DNA of 64,000 bases from CAVQBJ01 sp963724405 (lineage in GTDB: Bacteria; Actinomycetota; Thermoleophilia; Solirubrobacterales; Solirubrobacteraceae), in contig CAVRUQ010000003.1 in NCBI GenBank assembly GCA_963724405.1, positions 558,001-622,000 on the forward strand, written 5' to 3'. The first letter of the stretch is position 1, and each line of letters begins with the position of its first letter. Under the pieces are notes generated by a model that saw only the letters and a program-made list of their open reading frames with translations, was not told the DNA's origin and did no database searches. This document shows, one piece after another, positions 28,610 through 41,642 of the stretch. The position numbers and the translations under genes were made by a program.

Positions 28610-28632
28610 AAAAAAAGCGGGCGGGCGCCCAC
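28610..28632 (-). terminator. Intrinsic terminator in the leader of the rimP-nusA-infB operon
   Basis: Reading the minus strand, a 6-bp stem GTGGGC / GCCCGC with a GCCC loop is followed by seven T residues. The T-run ends only 16 bases before the rimP ATG, and the rimP ribosome binding site lies directly after it. It could end transcripts from the TPR gene 150 bp upstream, or act as an attenuator for rimP-nusA-infB. Confidence 0.7.
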
Positions 28633-28682
28633 TTTCGGTACTGCAGCCGCTGGATAGCCAACGGCTCGAAAGCTGTCCGGCG

Positions 28683-28688
28683 AGCATA
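28683..28688 (-). promoter_or_regulatory. Possible -10 box for the rimP-nusA operon
   Basis: TATGCT (TAnnnT) on the minus strand, about 90 bases upstream of rimP and upstream of the leader terminator. No good -35 box is seen, so the call is tentative. If real, the transcript would have a leader of about 80 bases containing AGCC/GGCT inverted repeats before the terminator. Confidence 0.35.
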
Positions 28689-28783
28689 GCAGCGGAGCGC
28701 CCGGCGCGAGCAGTCTCCGGGTGCTCCGACGAGCCGGACGAACGCAGGCCGGATGACCGCTCAGCGGCGCCCGAGCGGCGGGA

Positions 28784-29191
28784 TCACTGGCCGTCGTCCG
28801 GCGCCTCGGCGGGCCGCTCGGTGCGGCGGGCCGCGTCGCGGCGCGCGCGATCGCGGTACAGGCGATAGTCGTCGCGATCGGGGCGCAGCGAGCAGGCCAG
28901 CGCGAGCGGATGGCAGGCCTCGCGGTGGCGGCCGAGCAGCTGCAGTGCGCGCCCGAGGCAGAAGAGCGCGTAGTCGTTCGTCGGCGCCGTCTCGGTGACG
29001 GCCTCGAACTCGGCGACGGCGCCCTCGTAGCGCTGGGCGTGGAACAGCGCCCGCCCGAGCGCTTCACGGATCGACGCCTTGTCGGGCATCAGGTCGCGCG
29101 CCCGCGTCAGCGGGATGACGGCCGCCTGATGGTCGCCCCGCGCCAGCAGCTCGCTTCCCCTGGAGTACAGCTCGTAGACGTCGTCGTCCAT
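28784..29191 (-). CDS. Small TPR-repeat protein
   Basis: A 135-residue soluble protein built of three helical tetratricopeptide-like repeats (for example SRGSELLARGDHQAAVIPL and LGRALFHAQRYEGAVAEF) with a charged C-terminus. TPR proteins mediate protein contacts, and the partner is unknown. The ATG at 29191 lies 7 bases after a TACAGT box, and that box overlaps a 24-bp perfect palindrome. It stands alone between coaBC and rimP. Confidence 0.85.
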   Translation of the reverse strand: MDDDVYELYSRGSELLARGDHQAAVIPLTRARDLMPDKASIREALGRALFHAQRYEGAVAEFEAVTETAPTNDYALFCLGRALQLLGRHREACHPLALACSLRPDRDDYRLYRDRARRDAARRTERPAEAPDDGQ

Positions 29192-29198
29192 CGATCCA

Positions 29199-29225
29199 AC
29201 TGTAGCCTCGCGCGCGCGAGGCTAC
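29199..29225 (-). promoter_or_regulatory. Perfect 24-bp palindrome overlapping the TPR gene promoter
   Basis: GTAGCCTCGCGC is followed directly by its reverse complement (29202-29225). The last three bases form the start of a -10 box TACAGT (29204-29199, minus strand) that is 7 bases from the ATG. It can be an operator, or a hairpin ending coaBC transcription, although there is no T-run. Confidence 0.55.
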
Positions 29226-29265
29226 GCGCCGTGCGCGAGGCTGCGCGCGAGAGTCGCTACCCGCC

Positions 29266-30525
29266 TCAGCGCGGTGGGTAGCCGTCCCGGCGCAGGTCGG
29301 CGACCGCGTCGAGCACGGCGGCGGCGATCGCCGCCTTGGCGTCGCGCGCGACGTGACGCTCGCCGCGGGCGGTGACGATCGTCACCTCGTTCTCGGATCC
29401 CTCGAAGCCGATGTCCGGCCGCGAGATGTCGTTGACCACGACGGCGTCGAGGCCCTTGCGCTCGAGCTTCTCGCGCCCGTAGGCGAGCGCGCCGTCGCCG
29501 TGCTCGGCGGCGAAGCCGACGAGTGTCTGTCCGGGGCGGCGCTCGCGCGCGAGCTCGGCGAGCACGTCGGGCGTCGGCTCGAGCACGAGCTCGAGGCGCT
29601 CGCGACCGGCCTTCTTGAGCTTTCCGGCCGCTGCCTCGGCGGGCCGGAAGTCGGCAACCGCCGCGGCCATGAGGAGCACGTCACAGGCGGCGAACGCCGA
29701 GCGGCACGCGTCGCGCAGCTCATGCGCGGTCTGCACGTCGTGGTAGTCGATGCCCGCCTGCCGGGCCAGCGCGACGTTCGCGGCGACGACCGTGACCGAG
29801 GCGCCGCGGGCGTGCGCCGCCTCGGCGAGCGCGAACCCCATCCGCCCCGAGGACCGGTTGCCCACGTAGCGCACGCTGTCGATCGGCTCGCGGGTGCCGC
29901 CCGCCGAGACGAGCACGCGCAGCCCGGTGAAGTCGCCCGCGCCCGCGCCTGCGGCCGCGGCGAGCGCCTCGCAGGCGGCGAGCAGGTCGACCGGCTCCGC
30001 CAGCCGGCCCGCGCCCCACTCGCCCGCGGAGGCGAGGCGGCCGGTCTGCGGCTCCACCACCGTGACCCCGCGCGCGCGCAGGCGCTGCACGTTGGCCTGG
30101 GTCGCGGCGTGCTCCCACATGCGGTTGTTCATCGCCGGCGCGACGATCACCGGGCAGGTCGCGGCGAGCGCGGCGCTCGTCAGCAGGTTGTCGGCCAGGC
30201 CACCGGCCAGCTTGGCCAGCGTGTTCGCCGTCGCCGGCGCCACGAGGTACACGTCGGCGTTGGCGACGAGCTGCAGATGGCTGAGCGGATCGTGGGCCGG
30301 CGGATCGTCGCCGGGGAAGGCGCCGCGGGCCGGGTCGCGCTCGAACTCGTCGGTGAGCACCGGCGCACCGCTGAGCGCCGCGAACGACGCCCGCCCGACA
30401 AACCGTTCGCTGGGCGCCGTCTGGATGACGCGCACGGCGTGTCCGGCGCCGGTCGCCAGGCGCACGACCTCGAGCGCCTTGTAGGCGGCGATGCCGCCGC
30501 TCACTCCGAGCAGGATCCTGGCCAT
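29266..30525 (-). CDS. coaBC: Bifunctional phosphopantothenoylcysteine decarboxylase / phosphopantothenate-cysteine ligase
   Basis: A 419-residue coenzyme A biosynthesis enzyme. The N-terminal CoaC flavoprotein domain has LLGVSGGIAAYKALE and the PAMNNRMWEH active-site segment. The C-terminal CoaB domain has VSAGGTREPIDSVRY and GNRSSGRMG, which bind the nucleotide. Length is normal. It follows rpoZ by 103 bases in the common gmk-rpoZ-coaBC order. Confidence 0.96.
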   Translation of the reverse strand: MARILLGVSGGIAAYKALEVVRLATGAGHAVRVIQTAPSERFVGRASFAALSGAPVLTDEFERDPARGAFPGDDPPAHDPLSHLQLVANADVYLVAPATANTLAKLAGGLADNLLTSAALAATCPVIVAPAMNNRMWEHAATQANVQRLRARGVTVVEPQTGRLASAGEWGAGRLAEPVDLLAACEALAAAAGAGAGDFTGLRVLVSAGGTREPIDSVRYVGNRSSGRMGFALAEAAHARGASVTVVAANVALARQAGIDYHDVQTAHELRDACRSAFAACDVLLMAAAVADFRPAEAAAGKLKKAGRERLELVLEPTPDVLAELARERRPGQTLVGFAAEHGDGALAYGREKLERKGLDAVVVNDISRPDIGFEGSENEVTIVTARGERHVARDAKAAIAAAVLDAVADLRRDGYPPR

Positions 30526-30628
30526 CGGGCGGTCACCGTGTCAGGGGCGACGATCGAGGACAAGCGCTGGTTGCGCTCGTGCGCGACCCGGCCCACCGGG
30601 CGCGGGCCCCGCTCGGACGGGATACCGG

Positions 30629-30856
30629 CTAACGGTAGTGGTACTTGATCTTGCCCGCCGCGACTTCCTCGAGCGCGATCGTGAGGTAGTTCTTCGAGAC
30701 GGTGTCGACCATCGGGGGCGGGAACTCGTCGAACGTGCCCTCGCCGAGGTTGTGGTAGTACGAGTTGATCTGGCGGGCGCGCTTGGCGGCCACGAGGACG
30801 CTCGCGTAGTTCGAGTCGACGTTCTCGAGCAGTCGGTCGATGCGGGGAGAGATCAC
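30629..30856 (-). CDS. rpoZ: RNA polymerase omega subunit
   Basis: A 75-residue omega subunit that stabilises the beta' subunit of RNA polymerase. The signature SNYASVLVAAKRARQINSYY is clear. The GTG at 30856 gives VISPRIDRLLENVD with GAAAGGG upstream. A longer GTG start at 30928 would add 24 residues of low-complexity sequence and is less likely. It lies between gmk and coaBC. Confidence 0.93.
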   Translation of the reverse strand: MISPRIDRLLENVDSNYASVLVAAKRARQINSYYHNLGEGTFDEFPPPMVDTVSKNYLTIALEEVAAGKIKYHYR

Positions 30857-30934
30857 TGTTCGTTTGCCCTTTCCGGGGCCGCGTGCGGCCGATGGTCCGC
30901 CGGCGATCGTGGCCGGCGCGAGCCACACAGTCTA

Positions 30935-31498
30935 TTAGCTGGGCGGCGCGCTCCCGCCGAGCTCCCGCTCGACGATCGCCTGCAGCTCGGACAGCGCGGC
31001 GTCGAGCTCGTCGTTCTCGACGACGTGGCCGAACTCCGACTGGGCCTCGAGCTCGGCCCGGGCCACCTCCAGGCGGCGCTCGACGACCTCGGGATCGTCG
31101 GTCCCCCGCCCGACGAGCCGCGCGCGGAGCGCCTCGGGCGACGGCGGGGCGATGAACACCTGCACCGCCTCGGGCAGCGTGCGGCGCACCTGGCGCGCGC
31201 CCTGGACCTCGATCTCGAGCACGAGCGGCACGCCCGCGTTCAGGCGCGACTCCAGCTCCGAGCGCAGCGTTCCGTAGCGCCGCCCCGCGTAGTCGGCGTG
31301 CTCGACGAAGTCGCCGTCGCGCACGTGGCGGTCGAACTGCTCGTCGGTGAGGAAGTGGTAGTCGACGCCGTCGCGCTCACCGGCGCGCGGCGCGCGCGTC
31401 GTCGCGCTCACCGACAGCTCGAGCTCGGGGCGCCGCTCGAGCAGCCCTCGGATCAGCGTCCCCTTCCCCACCCCCGAGGGGCCTGTGATGACGAACAC
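30935..31498 (-). CDS. gmk: Guanylate kinase
   Basis: A 187-residue enzyme that phosphorylates GMP to GDP. The P-loop is GPSGVGKGT near residue 6. The GMP-binding region has SATTRAPRAGERDGVDYHF (SxTTRxPRxGExxGxDYxF). Length and layout are canonical. It lies between mihF and rpoZ. The GTG start has no strong ribosome binding site. Confidence 0.96.
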   Translation of the reverse strand: MFVITGPSGVGKGTLIRGLLERRPELELSVSATTRAPRAGERDGVDYHFLTDEQFDRHVRDGDFVEHADYAGRRYGTLRSELESRLNAGVPLVLEIEVQGARQVRRTLPEAVQVFIAPPSPEALRARLVGRGTDDPEVVERRLEVARAELEAQSEFGHVVENDELDAALSELQAIVERELGGSAPPS

Positions 31499-31569
31499 GC
31501 GCGCGATGACGTCACCCTAGAGGCCGCTGCGGAGGTATCGCGCACGGCGCCGGCGCTGGCGGCGAGGGC

Positions 31570-31911
31570 CTACCGGTTCAGGAGCGAGACGAGCTCGGAG
31601 CGCTGGCGCTCGGAGAGCCCGCCGATCGTCTTGCTCGGCGAGATGCGGCACTGCGCGAGGATCTTGTTCACCTTCACGCGCCCGTACTTGGGGACGGCGA
31701 GCAGCATGTCGAACACCTTGGCCGTCTCGACGTACTCGGGCGGATTGAGCAACAGCGTGTGGATCGACAGCCGGCCGGCCTTCAGATCGCGCTTGAGCTG
31801 CGCGCGCTGCGTGCGAATCTCGTTCGCCCGGGCCAGTGCATCCATCCGCTGATGAAGGGAGCGTTCCGGCGCCGTCGACTGCTTGAAGGCTGTGTTGGTT
31901 GGCGGCACCAC
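31570..31911 (-). CDS. mihF: Integration host factor, actinobacterial type (mIHF)
   Basis: A 113-residue nucleoid protein of the actinobacterial IHF family. It has the helical ARANEIRTQRAQLKRDLKAG segment followed by the helix-two-turn-helix-like VPKYGRVKVNKIL and the C-terminal GGLSERQRSELVSLL. It bends DNA and supports site-specific recombination and chromosome organisation. The GTG at 31911 is chosen because a TAGACT box ends 7 bases before it, with a TTGAAC -35 box 16 bases further up. A GTG at 31929 would lie within that promoter. The gene precedes gmk, as in Mycobacterium. Confidence 0.93.
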   Translation of the reverse strand: MVPPTNTAFKQSTAPERSLHQRMDALARANEIRTQRAQLKRDLKAGRLSIHTLLLNPPEYVETAKVFDMLLAVPKYGRVKVNKILAQCRISPSKTIGGLSERQRSELVSLLNR

Positions 31912-31918
31912 GGCGGCG

Positions 31919-31946
31919 AGTCTACACACCGGCGCACGCCGTTCAA
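31919..31946 (-). promoter_or_regulatory. Sigma-70-type promoter of mihF, leaderless
   Basis: TTGAAC, a 16-base spacer and TAGACT are followed by 7 bases and the GTG start. This is the best complete promoter in the window and sets the mihF start codon. Confidence 0.7.
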
Positions 31947-31959
31947 GGCGAACTCGTCG

Positions 31960-32065
31960 AATTCAGCTACACCTGAAGCTTAGCTTGAGCCATGTTCAGG
32001 TTGGTCGACTGTTTTCAAGCATCTTTGCAGGGCTTTTTGCTATAGGGCTTCCGGACGGATGCTCG
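31960..32065. other. AT-rich intergenic region with an inverted repeat between pyrD and mihF
   Basis: This stretch is visibly richer in A and T than its surroundings. It contains ACCTGAA (31971-31977) and TTCAGGT (31995-32001) separated by 17 bases, and the segment GGGCTTTTTGC…AGGGCTTCC. The inverted repeat is about 50 bases upstream of the mihF promoter and could be an operator or the end of the pyr transcript. No gene is seen. Confidence 0.5.
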
Positions 32066-33049
32066 TCAGCGAGCAGAAATACCGTCGTTTGCTGGGGAAG
32101 CCTGTAAAGCCGCGGCGATGCGCCCGCCGGCCGCGGGGTCGCGGAAGCTCTCCGTGCCGACCGCGACGAGCGTCGCGCCCATGTCGAGCAGCTCGCGGGC
32201 ATGTTCAGCGTACTGCACTCCGCCCATGCCCACGATCGGGATCGACACGCGCGCGGCGACGGCCGCGACCTGCGCGAGCGCGATGGCGCGGATCGCCGGA
32301 CCCGACAGTCCGCCGGTCCCGGCCCCGAGCCACGGCGTCGCCTCGCCGGGGCGCAGCGCCATCGCCCTGAGCGTGTTGATGAGCGAGACGGCGTCGGCGC
32401 CCGCCGCCTCGGCCGCGGCCGCCACGCCGGGCACGTCGGCCGCGTTGGGCGTCAGCTTGACGATCAGCGGCTTGGCGGTGCGCGGCCGCACGAGCGCGAG
32501 CGCCGCCGTCAGCTCGTCCGGGTCGGCCCCGAGGTCGAGGCCCGTGTGCACGTTCGGGCAGGAGACGTTCAGCTCGATCGCCGCGACCTCGGGGCGCTCG
32601 TCGAGCGGCTCGACGAGCGCGACGAGCTCCTCGCCGGTGGCCCCCATCACGTTGGTCACGAGCGGCACGTCGCCGAGCAGGCCGTGCAGCGCGGGCAGGT
32701 CGTGCTCGAGGTACCCGTCGAGCCCCCGGTTGGGCAGGCCGATCGAATTGATCAGACCGGCCGGCGCCTCCCACAGGCGCGGCGCCGGGTTGCCGCCGCG
32801 CCGTGCGAGCGTGATCGTCTTCGACACGAAGGCGGCGAACGGGAACGGGTCGAACAGCCCGTCGAACGCGTCCGCGGCGGCGAGCAGGTCGAACGTGCCC
32901 GACGCGTTGACGATCGGGTGCGCGAGGCGCACCCCGCAGAAGTCGACCGGGATCGACGCCGCCGCCCGCGGACGCCCCGGACCGGCGCCGTTGGACGCCG
33001 GCGTGCGCCGGCCGGGCCCGGGCGCCCGGACGTCGGCCGGCAGGCTCAT
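32066..33049 (-). CDS. pyrD: Dihydroorotate dehydrogenase B, catalytic subunit
   Basis: A 327-residue FMN enzyme that oxidises dihydroorotate to orotate. The catalytic base is Cys-164 in ELNVSCPN, which marks class 1 (cytosolic) enzymes. KTIT and the phosphate-binding GMGGV segment are present. Together with pyrK it forms the NAD-linked class 1B complex. The ATG at 33049 overlaps the pyrK stop in ATGA. It ends the pyr operon, and pyrE and pyrF are not in the window. Confidence 0.94.
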   Translation of the reverse strand: MSLPADVRAPGPGRRTPASNGAGPGRPRAAASIPVDFCGVRLAHPIVNASGTFDLLAAADAFDGLFDPFPFAAFVSKTITLARRGGNPAPRLWEAPAGLINSIGLPNRGLDGYLEHDLPALHGLLGDVPLVTNVMGATGEELVALVEPLDERPEVAAIELNVSCPNVHTGLDLGADPDELTAALALVRPRTAKPLIVKLTPNAADVPGVAAAAEAAGADAVSLINTLRAMALRPGEATPWLGAGTGGLSGPAIRAIALAQVAAVAARVSIPIVGMGGVQYAEHARELLDMGATLVAVGTESFRDPAAGGRIAAALQASPANDGISAR

Positions 33050-33878
33050 GCGTGACCCGGCGCGAGCGCCGTCGAGAGGAGCGCCGCGTCGATGACCGGC
33101 CCGTCGACGCACACGCGCAGATAGCCGCCGTCGCGGGCCGGCACGACGCAGCCGTAGCAGGCGCCGAAGCCGCAGGCCATCCCCGACTCGAGCGCGAGCT
33201 GAGCGTCCACGTCGCGCTGCTCGCACAGCGCCCGCACCGCCTCGAGCATCGGCGGAGGACCGCAGGCGTACACGACGCTCGTCGGCTCGCGGTCGAGCTC
33301 GGCCTCGAGGAGCTCGGTGATGAGGCCGGCGTGGCCGACGCTCCCGTCATCGGTGGCGATCGACGGCTCGTGCAGCAGCGCGGCCCCCTCGGCGTGCGCC
33401 GCGTCCCGGAAGCCGAGCAGCGCCGGCGCCGCGACCCCCGCGGCGCGGAGCTCGTCCTGCCAGATCGCCAGCGGCGCGATCCCGACGCCCCCGCCCACGA
33501 GGAGCGGCCGCTCGCCGCCCGTCGGCGCCCGGAAGCCGACGCCGAGCGGCCCGACGATCGCGAGCTCGTCGGCCCCGGTGCACGCGCACAGGCGGTGCGT
33601 GCCCGGACCGACGTCCTCGAGCAGGAAGTCAAGGCGCACGCCGCCGTCCTGCGCCGCGGCGCGGGCCACCGAGCAGGCGCGTCCGAGGAACGGACGCTCG
33701 TCGGCGCCCCCGCCCCAGGCGTCGGCTGCGGCGAGCATGTAGAACTGCCCGGCCGCGGGCGCCACCGGCGCCGGGTCGTGGAGGCTCAGCACGCGGTAGG
33801 CGCCGAGGTCGCGCGCGGCGCGCACCGGGGCGCGGCGACGCCCGAACGGCGCCCGAGGGCGCGCCGGGGCGGCGACGC

Positions 33879-33882
<4 letters not shown>
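33046..33882 (-). CDS. pyrK: Dihydroorotate dehydrogenase B, electron transfer subunit
   Basis: A 278-residue FAD and [2Fe-2S] protein that passes electrons from PyrD to NAD. The flavin-binding domain has RPFLGRACSVA and GPLGVGF, and the nucleotide-binding LLVGGGVGIAPL follows. The C-terminal iron-sulfur motif is GMACGFGACYGCVVP with a fourth Cys in RVCVDGP. The GTG start overlaps carB by 4 bases. Confidence 0.94.
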
Positions 33883-37039
<3,157 letters not shown>

Positions 37040-37040
<1 letters not shown>

Positions 37041-38194
37041 CAGCCGACTCCGACGATCTCGCCGACGAAGCGTCCGAACAGGTGCTGGGCGTCGTGCGGT
37101 CCGGGACCGGCCTCGGGGTGGTACTGGACGGTGGCGCCGACCACATCGCGCAGGCGCAGCCCCTCGACGGTGCGGTCGTACAGGTTGATGTGCGTCAGCT
37201 CGGCGGCCCCGAAGTCGGTCTCCCAGCGCACCGGCTCGTCCTCCTCGATCGTGCGCTCGCCGCCGGGCCCGAGCACCGCGAAGCCGTGGTTCTGACTCGT
37301 GATCTCGATCGCGCCGGTCGTCAGATCCTTGACCGGATGGTTGGACCCGCGGTGGCCGAACGGGAGCTTGAACGTCTGCAGCCCGACGGCTCGGCACAGC
37401 AGCTGATGGCCGAGGCAGATCCCGAACACCGGCACCCGCCCGACGACGCCGCGCACGGTCTGCACGATGTAGTCCAGCGCGGCCGGGTCGCCCGGCCCGT
37501 TGGCCAGGAACACGGCGTCCGGCGACCCCGCGAGCAGCTCCTCGGCACCCACCGCGCACGGGTGCAGCGCCACGCGCGCGCCCTGGGCGCGCAGGTGCGC
37601 GACGATCGAGTCCTTCACGCCGGTGTCGATCATCGCGATCAGCGGCGTCGAGCCGTCCTCCCGCGCCGCCGTGGGCTCGAGCTCGACCACCCGCTCCGGG
37701 GTCACCTCCCGCGCGAGATCAAGGCCGCTCATCGGCGCCTCGTCTCCGACCATGCGCATCGCCTCGCCGACGGCGATGGTCGCGGGGAAGATCCCGCCCC
37801 GCATCGCCCCGGCGTCGCGGATGTGGCGCACGAGCGCCCGCGTGTCGATATCGGTGATCGCCGGCACCCCGCAGTCGCGCAGCCAGTCCAGCCAGCCGCC
37901 CTCGGCGCTGGCCGCGTCCTCGTAGTTGACGGCGCCGCGCATGATCGCGCCGCGCGCATGGACCCGGTCAGACTCCATCGCCTGGGCGCTCACGCCGTAG
38001 TTGCCGACGTGCGGATAGCAGAAGGTGATGAGCTGGCGCGCGTAGCTCGGGTCGGTCATCGACTCCTGGTAGCCGGACATCGCCGTGTTGAAGACGACCT
38101 CGCCGGTCACGGGCTCGGGCGCCCCGCACCACAGGCCGGGGAAGCGGCTGCCGTCCTCGAGCAGGACGTAGGCCTCGGGTCGGGCGCCGGTCAT
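37040..38194 (-). CDS. carA: Carbamoyl phosphate synthase small subunit (glutaminase)
   Basis: A 384-residue class I glutamine amidotransferase subunit that supplies ammonia to CarB. The N-terminal domain has FNTAMSGYQESMTDPSY. The amidotransferase domain has FGICLGHQLL with the nucleophilic Cys near residue 260, GHRGSNHPV, and the catalytic His/Glu in QYHPEAGPGPHD. The ATG at 38194 overlaps the isochorismatase-like stop in ATGA. Confidence 0.96.
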
Positions 38195-38762
38195 CGCACG
38201 AGCTCCTGGATCGCCTTGAACTCCGGCCCGCCGGCCACCCCGAGCAGCTCGAAGACGGCGGCCTCGCTGGAGGTCGGCAGCGCGCCCGCGCGCTCCATCT
38301 TCTCCAGGCCGACCGAGCGGTTCTCCTCGGTGCGCGAGGCCACGGCGTCGCCGGCGACGTGCACCTGGCGCCCGGCCGCGACGAGGTCGCACACGGTCTG
38401 GCACACGCACACGTGCGCCTCGATGCCGCACACGAGCACCTGGTCGCGCGCCGGTTCCAGCGCGAACCCGTCCGCGCGCGCGGCCGAGAAAACGGTCTTG
38501 GCCAGGCGCGGGACCCCGTCGAGCGGCCCGTGCAGCGGCGCGACGGTGTCGCCGAGCCCGCGCGGGTACTGCTCGGTCACCACCATGGGCACGTCGAGCA
38601 GGCGCGCGGCCTGCGCGAGGATCGCCACGCGGCCGACGAGGGCGTCGAAGCCGTGGACGGCCTTGGCGAACGCCTCCTGCACGTCGACGATGAGCAGCGT
38701 CGTGCGCTCGCGGTCGAGCAGCAGCGGGCTGGCCGCGATCCCCGAGCCGCGCGCGGCCGCGC

Positions 38763-38766
<4 letters not shown>
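38191..38766 (-). CDS. Isochorismatase-family cysteine hydrolase inside the pyr operon
   Basis: A 191-residue isochorismatase-like hydrolase. The catalytic triad is visible: Asp-28 in LLIVDVQ, Lys-90 in RLAKTVFSA and Cys-120 in VCGIEAHVCV. It resembles the nicotinamidase/YcaC-type branch (MVVTEQYPRGLGDTV), but the substrate cannot be read from sequence. It overlaps pyrC and carA by 4 bases on each side, so it is fully embedded in and translationally coupled to the pyrimidine operon. A role in an amide or carbamoyl side-product step is possible but is only an inference. Confidence 0.88.
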
Positions 38767-40099
<1,333 letters not shown>

Positions 40100-40103
<4 letters not shown>

Positions 40104-41047
40104 GCCAGCTGCGGCTCGGTCGAGGTGAGCTTCGGCGAGGCCGGTCCGGAGCGCGTGCCGGACAGGAGCGCGTGCAGCACCGCCATGCGCACGACGACGC
40201 CGGCCTGGACCTGCGTGGTGATGAGCGCCTGGGCCGAGTCGACGACGTCGCTGGCCAGCTCGACGCCGCGGTTCACCGGCCCGGGGTGCATCAGCAGCTG
40301 CCGTGGCGTCAGGCGGCGCAGGCTGATCTGGTAGTTCGCCGCGTACTCACGCAGCGACGGCACGTAGGCGCTGCGCATGCGCTCGTTCTGCATCCGCAGC
40401 GCGTACACGACGTCGGCCTCGCGCAGCTCGCCGAGGTCGTGGCGCACCGTGCAGCCGAGCGACTCGATGCCGCGCGGGATGAGCGTCGGCGGACCGCACA
40501 CGGTCACGCGCGCGCCCATCTTCGTGAAGGCGAGGATGTTCGAGCGGGCGACGCGCGAGTGCAGCACGTCCCCGACGATCCACACCGAGCGCCCGTCGAG
40601 CGAGCCGAGGCGCCGGATGAGCGTGTAGACGTCGAGCAGCGCCTGCGTGGGATGCTCGTGGGTGCCGTCTCCGGCGTTGATGACGGCCGCCGGGGTCCAC
40701 GCGGCCACGAGCGCCGCGGCGCCGACGTCGGGCGAGCGCACGACGAGGGCGTCCGGCCCGTACGCCGAGAGCGTCGCCACGGTGTCGCGCAACGACTCAC
40801 CCTTTTCCACACTCGATCCGGAGGCGGCGAAGTTGAGCACGTCGGCGGACAGCCGCTTGGCGGCGAGCTCGAAGCTCGATCGGGTGCGCGTCGAGGCCTC
40901 GTAGAAGAGGTTGACGACGAGCCGGCCGCGTAGGGTCGGGACCTTCTTGATCTCGCGGTCGGCGATCTCGGCGAACGAGGCCGCACGCTCGGTGATCTGC
41001 TCGATCGCGGCACGGTCGAGGTCGTTGATCGACAGCAGGTGCCTCAT
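40100..41047 (-). CDS. pyrB: Aspartate carbamoyltransferase catalytic subunit
   Basis: A 315-residue enzyme that joins carbamoyl phosphate and aspartate. The carbamoyl-phosphate site FYEASTRTRSSFE lies near residue 52, followed by the loop SSVEKGESLRDT, the HPTQALLD motif and the LMHPGPVNRG aspartate region. No regulatory pyrI subunit is nearby. The ATG overlaps the pyrR stop in ATGA. Confidence 0.97.
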
Positions 41048-41595
41048 ACGAGCGCCTCCAGTGGCGGGGTGATGGTGATCTCGTCGACGCCGTCGACTTC
41101 GCGGACGCGCACGTTGACCCGCTCGCTGCGTGCGGTCGGGAGGTTCTTGCCGACGTAGTCGGGGCGGATCGGCAGCTCGCGGTGGCCGCGGTCGGCGAGC
41201 ACGGCGAGCTGCACGCGCCCGGCGCGGCCGTAGTCGAACAGCGCCTCGATCGCCGCCCGCACCGTGCGCCCGGTGAACAGGACGTCGTCGACGATGATCA
41301 CGGTGCGGCCCTCGATCGGGAAGTCCAGGTGGGTGGCGTTGACGACCGGCGCGTCCGGCCGCAGCGCGACGTCGTCGCGGTAGAAGCTGATGTCGAGGTC
41401 CCCGAGCGGGACGTCGGCCTCGACGAGGTCGGCCACGAGTGGCTGCAGCCGGGCGGCGAGGAAGGCGCCGCGGCGGTGGATGCCGACGATCGCGAGCGGG
41501 TCCCCCTCGGCGTTGCGCTCGGCGATCTCGTGGGCGATGCGGACCAGCGCCCGCCGCACGTCATCCTCGCCCAGGACGGTCTTCTCTTGGGTCAT
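41044..41595 (-). CDS. pyrR: Pyrimidine operon regulator PyrR / uracil phosphoribosyltransferase-like
   Basis: A 183-residue phosphoribosyltransferase-fold RNA-binding regulator. The PRPP loop is TVIIVDDVLFTGRTVRAAIE. IVGIHRRGAFLAARL and the C-terminal RPDYVGKNLPTARSE are also typical. With UMP bound it attaches to a conserved RNA hairpin in its own leader. That hairpin is present directly upstream and includes the ribosome binding site, so translational repression of the whole operon is likely. It is the first gene of the operon. Confidence 0.96.
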   Translation of the reverse strand: MTQEKTVLGEDDVRRALVRIAHEIAERNAEGDPLAIVGIHRRGAFLAARLQPLVADLVEADVPLGDLDISFYRDDVALRPDAPVVNATHLDFPIEGRTVIIVDDVLFTGRTVRAAIEALFDYGRAGRVQLAVLADRGHRELPIRPDYVGKNLPTARSERVNVRVREVDGVDEITITPPLEALV

Positions 41596-41599
41596 CGTC

Positions 41600-41634
41600 T
41601 TCCTTCCTGGCCTCTCCGGACCGGGTTAAAGGAG
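41600..41634 (-). promoter_or_regulatory. PyrR-binding RNA hairpin overlapping the pyrR ribosome binding site
   Basis: On the minus strand GGTCCGGAGAGGCC (41622-41609) matches the PyrR consensus ARUCCNGNGAGGYU at 12 of 14 positions. It folds as a 4-bp upper stem GGUC/GGCC with the hexaloop CGGAGA (CNGNGA). A lower stem UCCUU/AAGGA captures the AAGGA Shine-Dalgarno just before the pyrR ATG. No T-run follows, so control should act on translation and not on termination. Confidence 0.82.
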
Positions 41635-41642
41635 TTGGGAGG

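Noticed and set aside
41600..41634. Intrinsic transcription attenuator for the pyr operon, as in Bacillus
   Set aside because: The hairpin matches the PyrR loop but no T-run or competing terminator stem follows before the pyrR start, so translational control is preferred.
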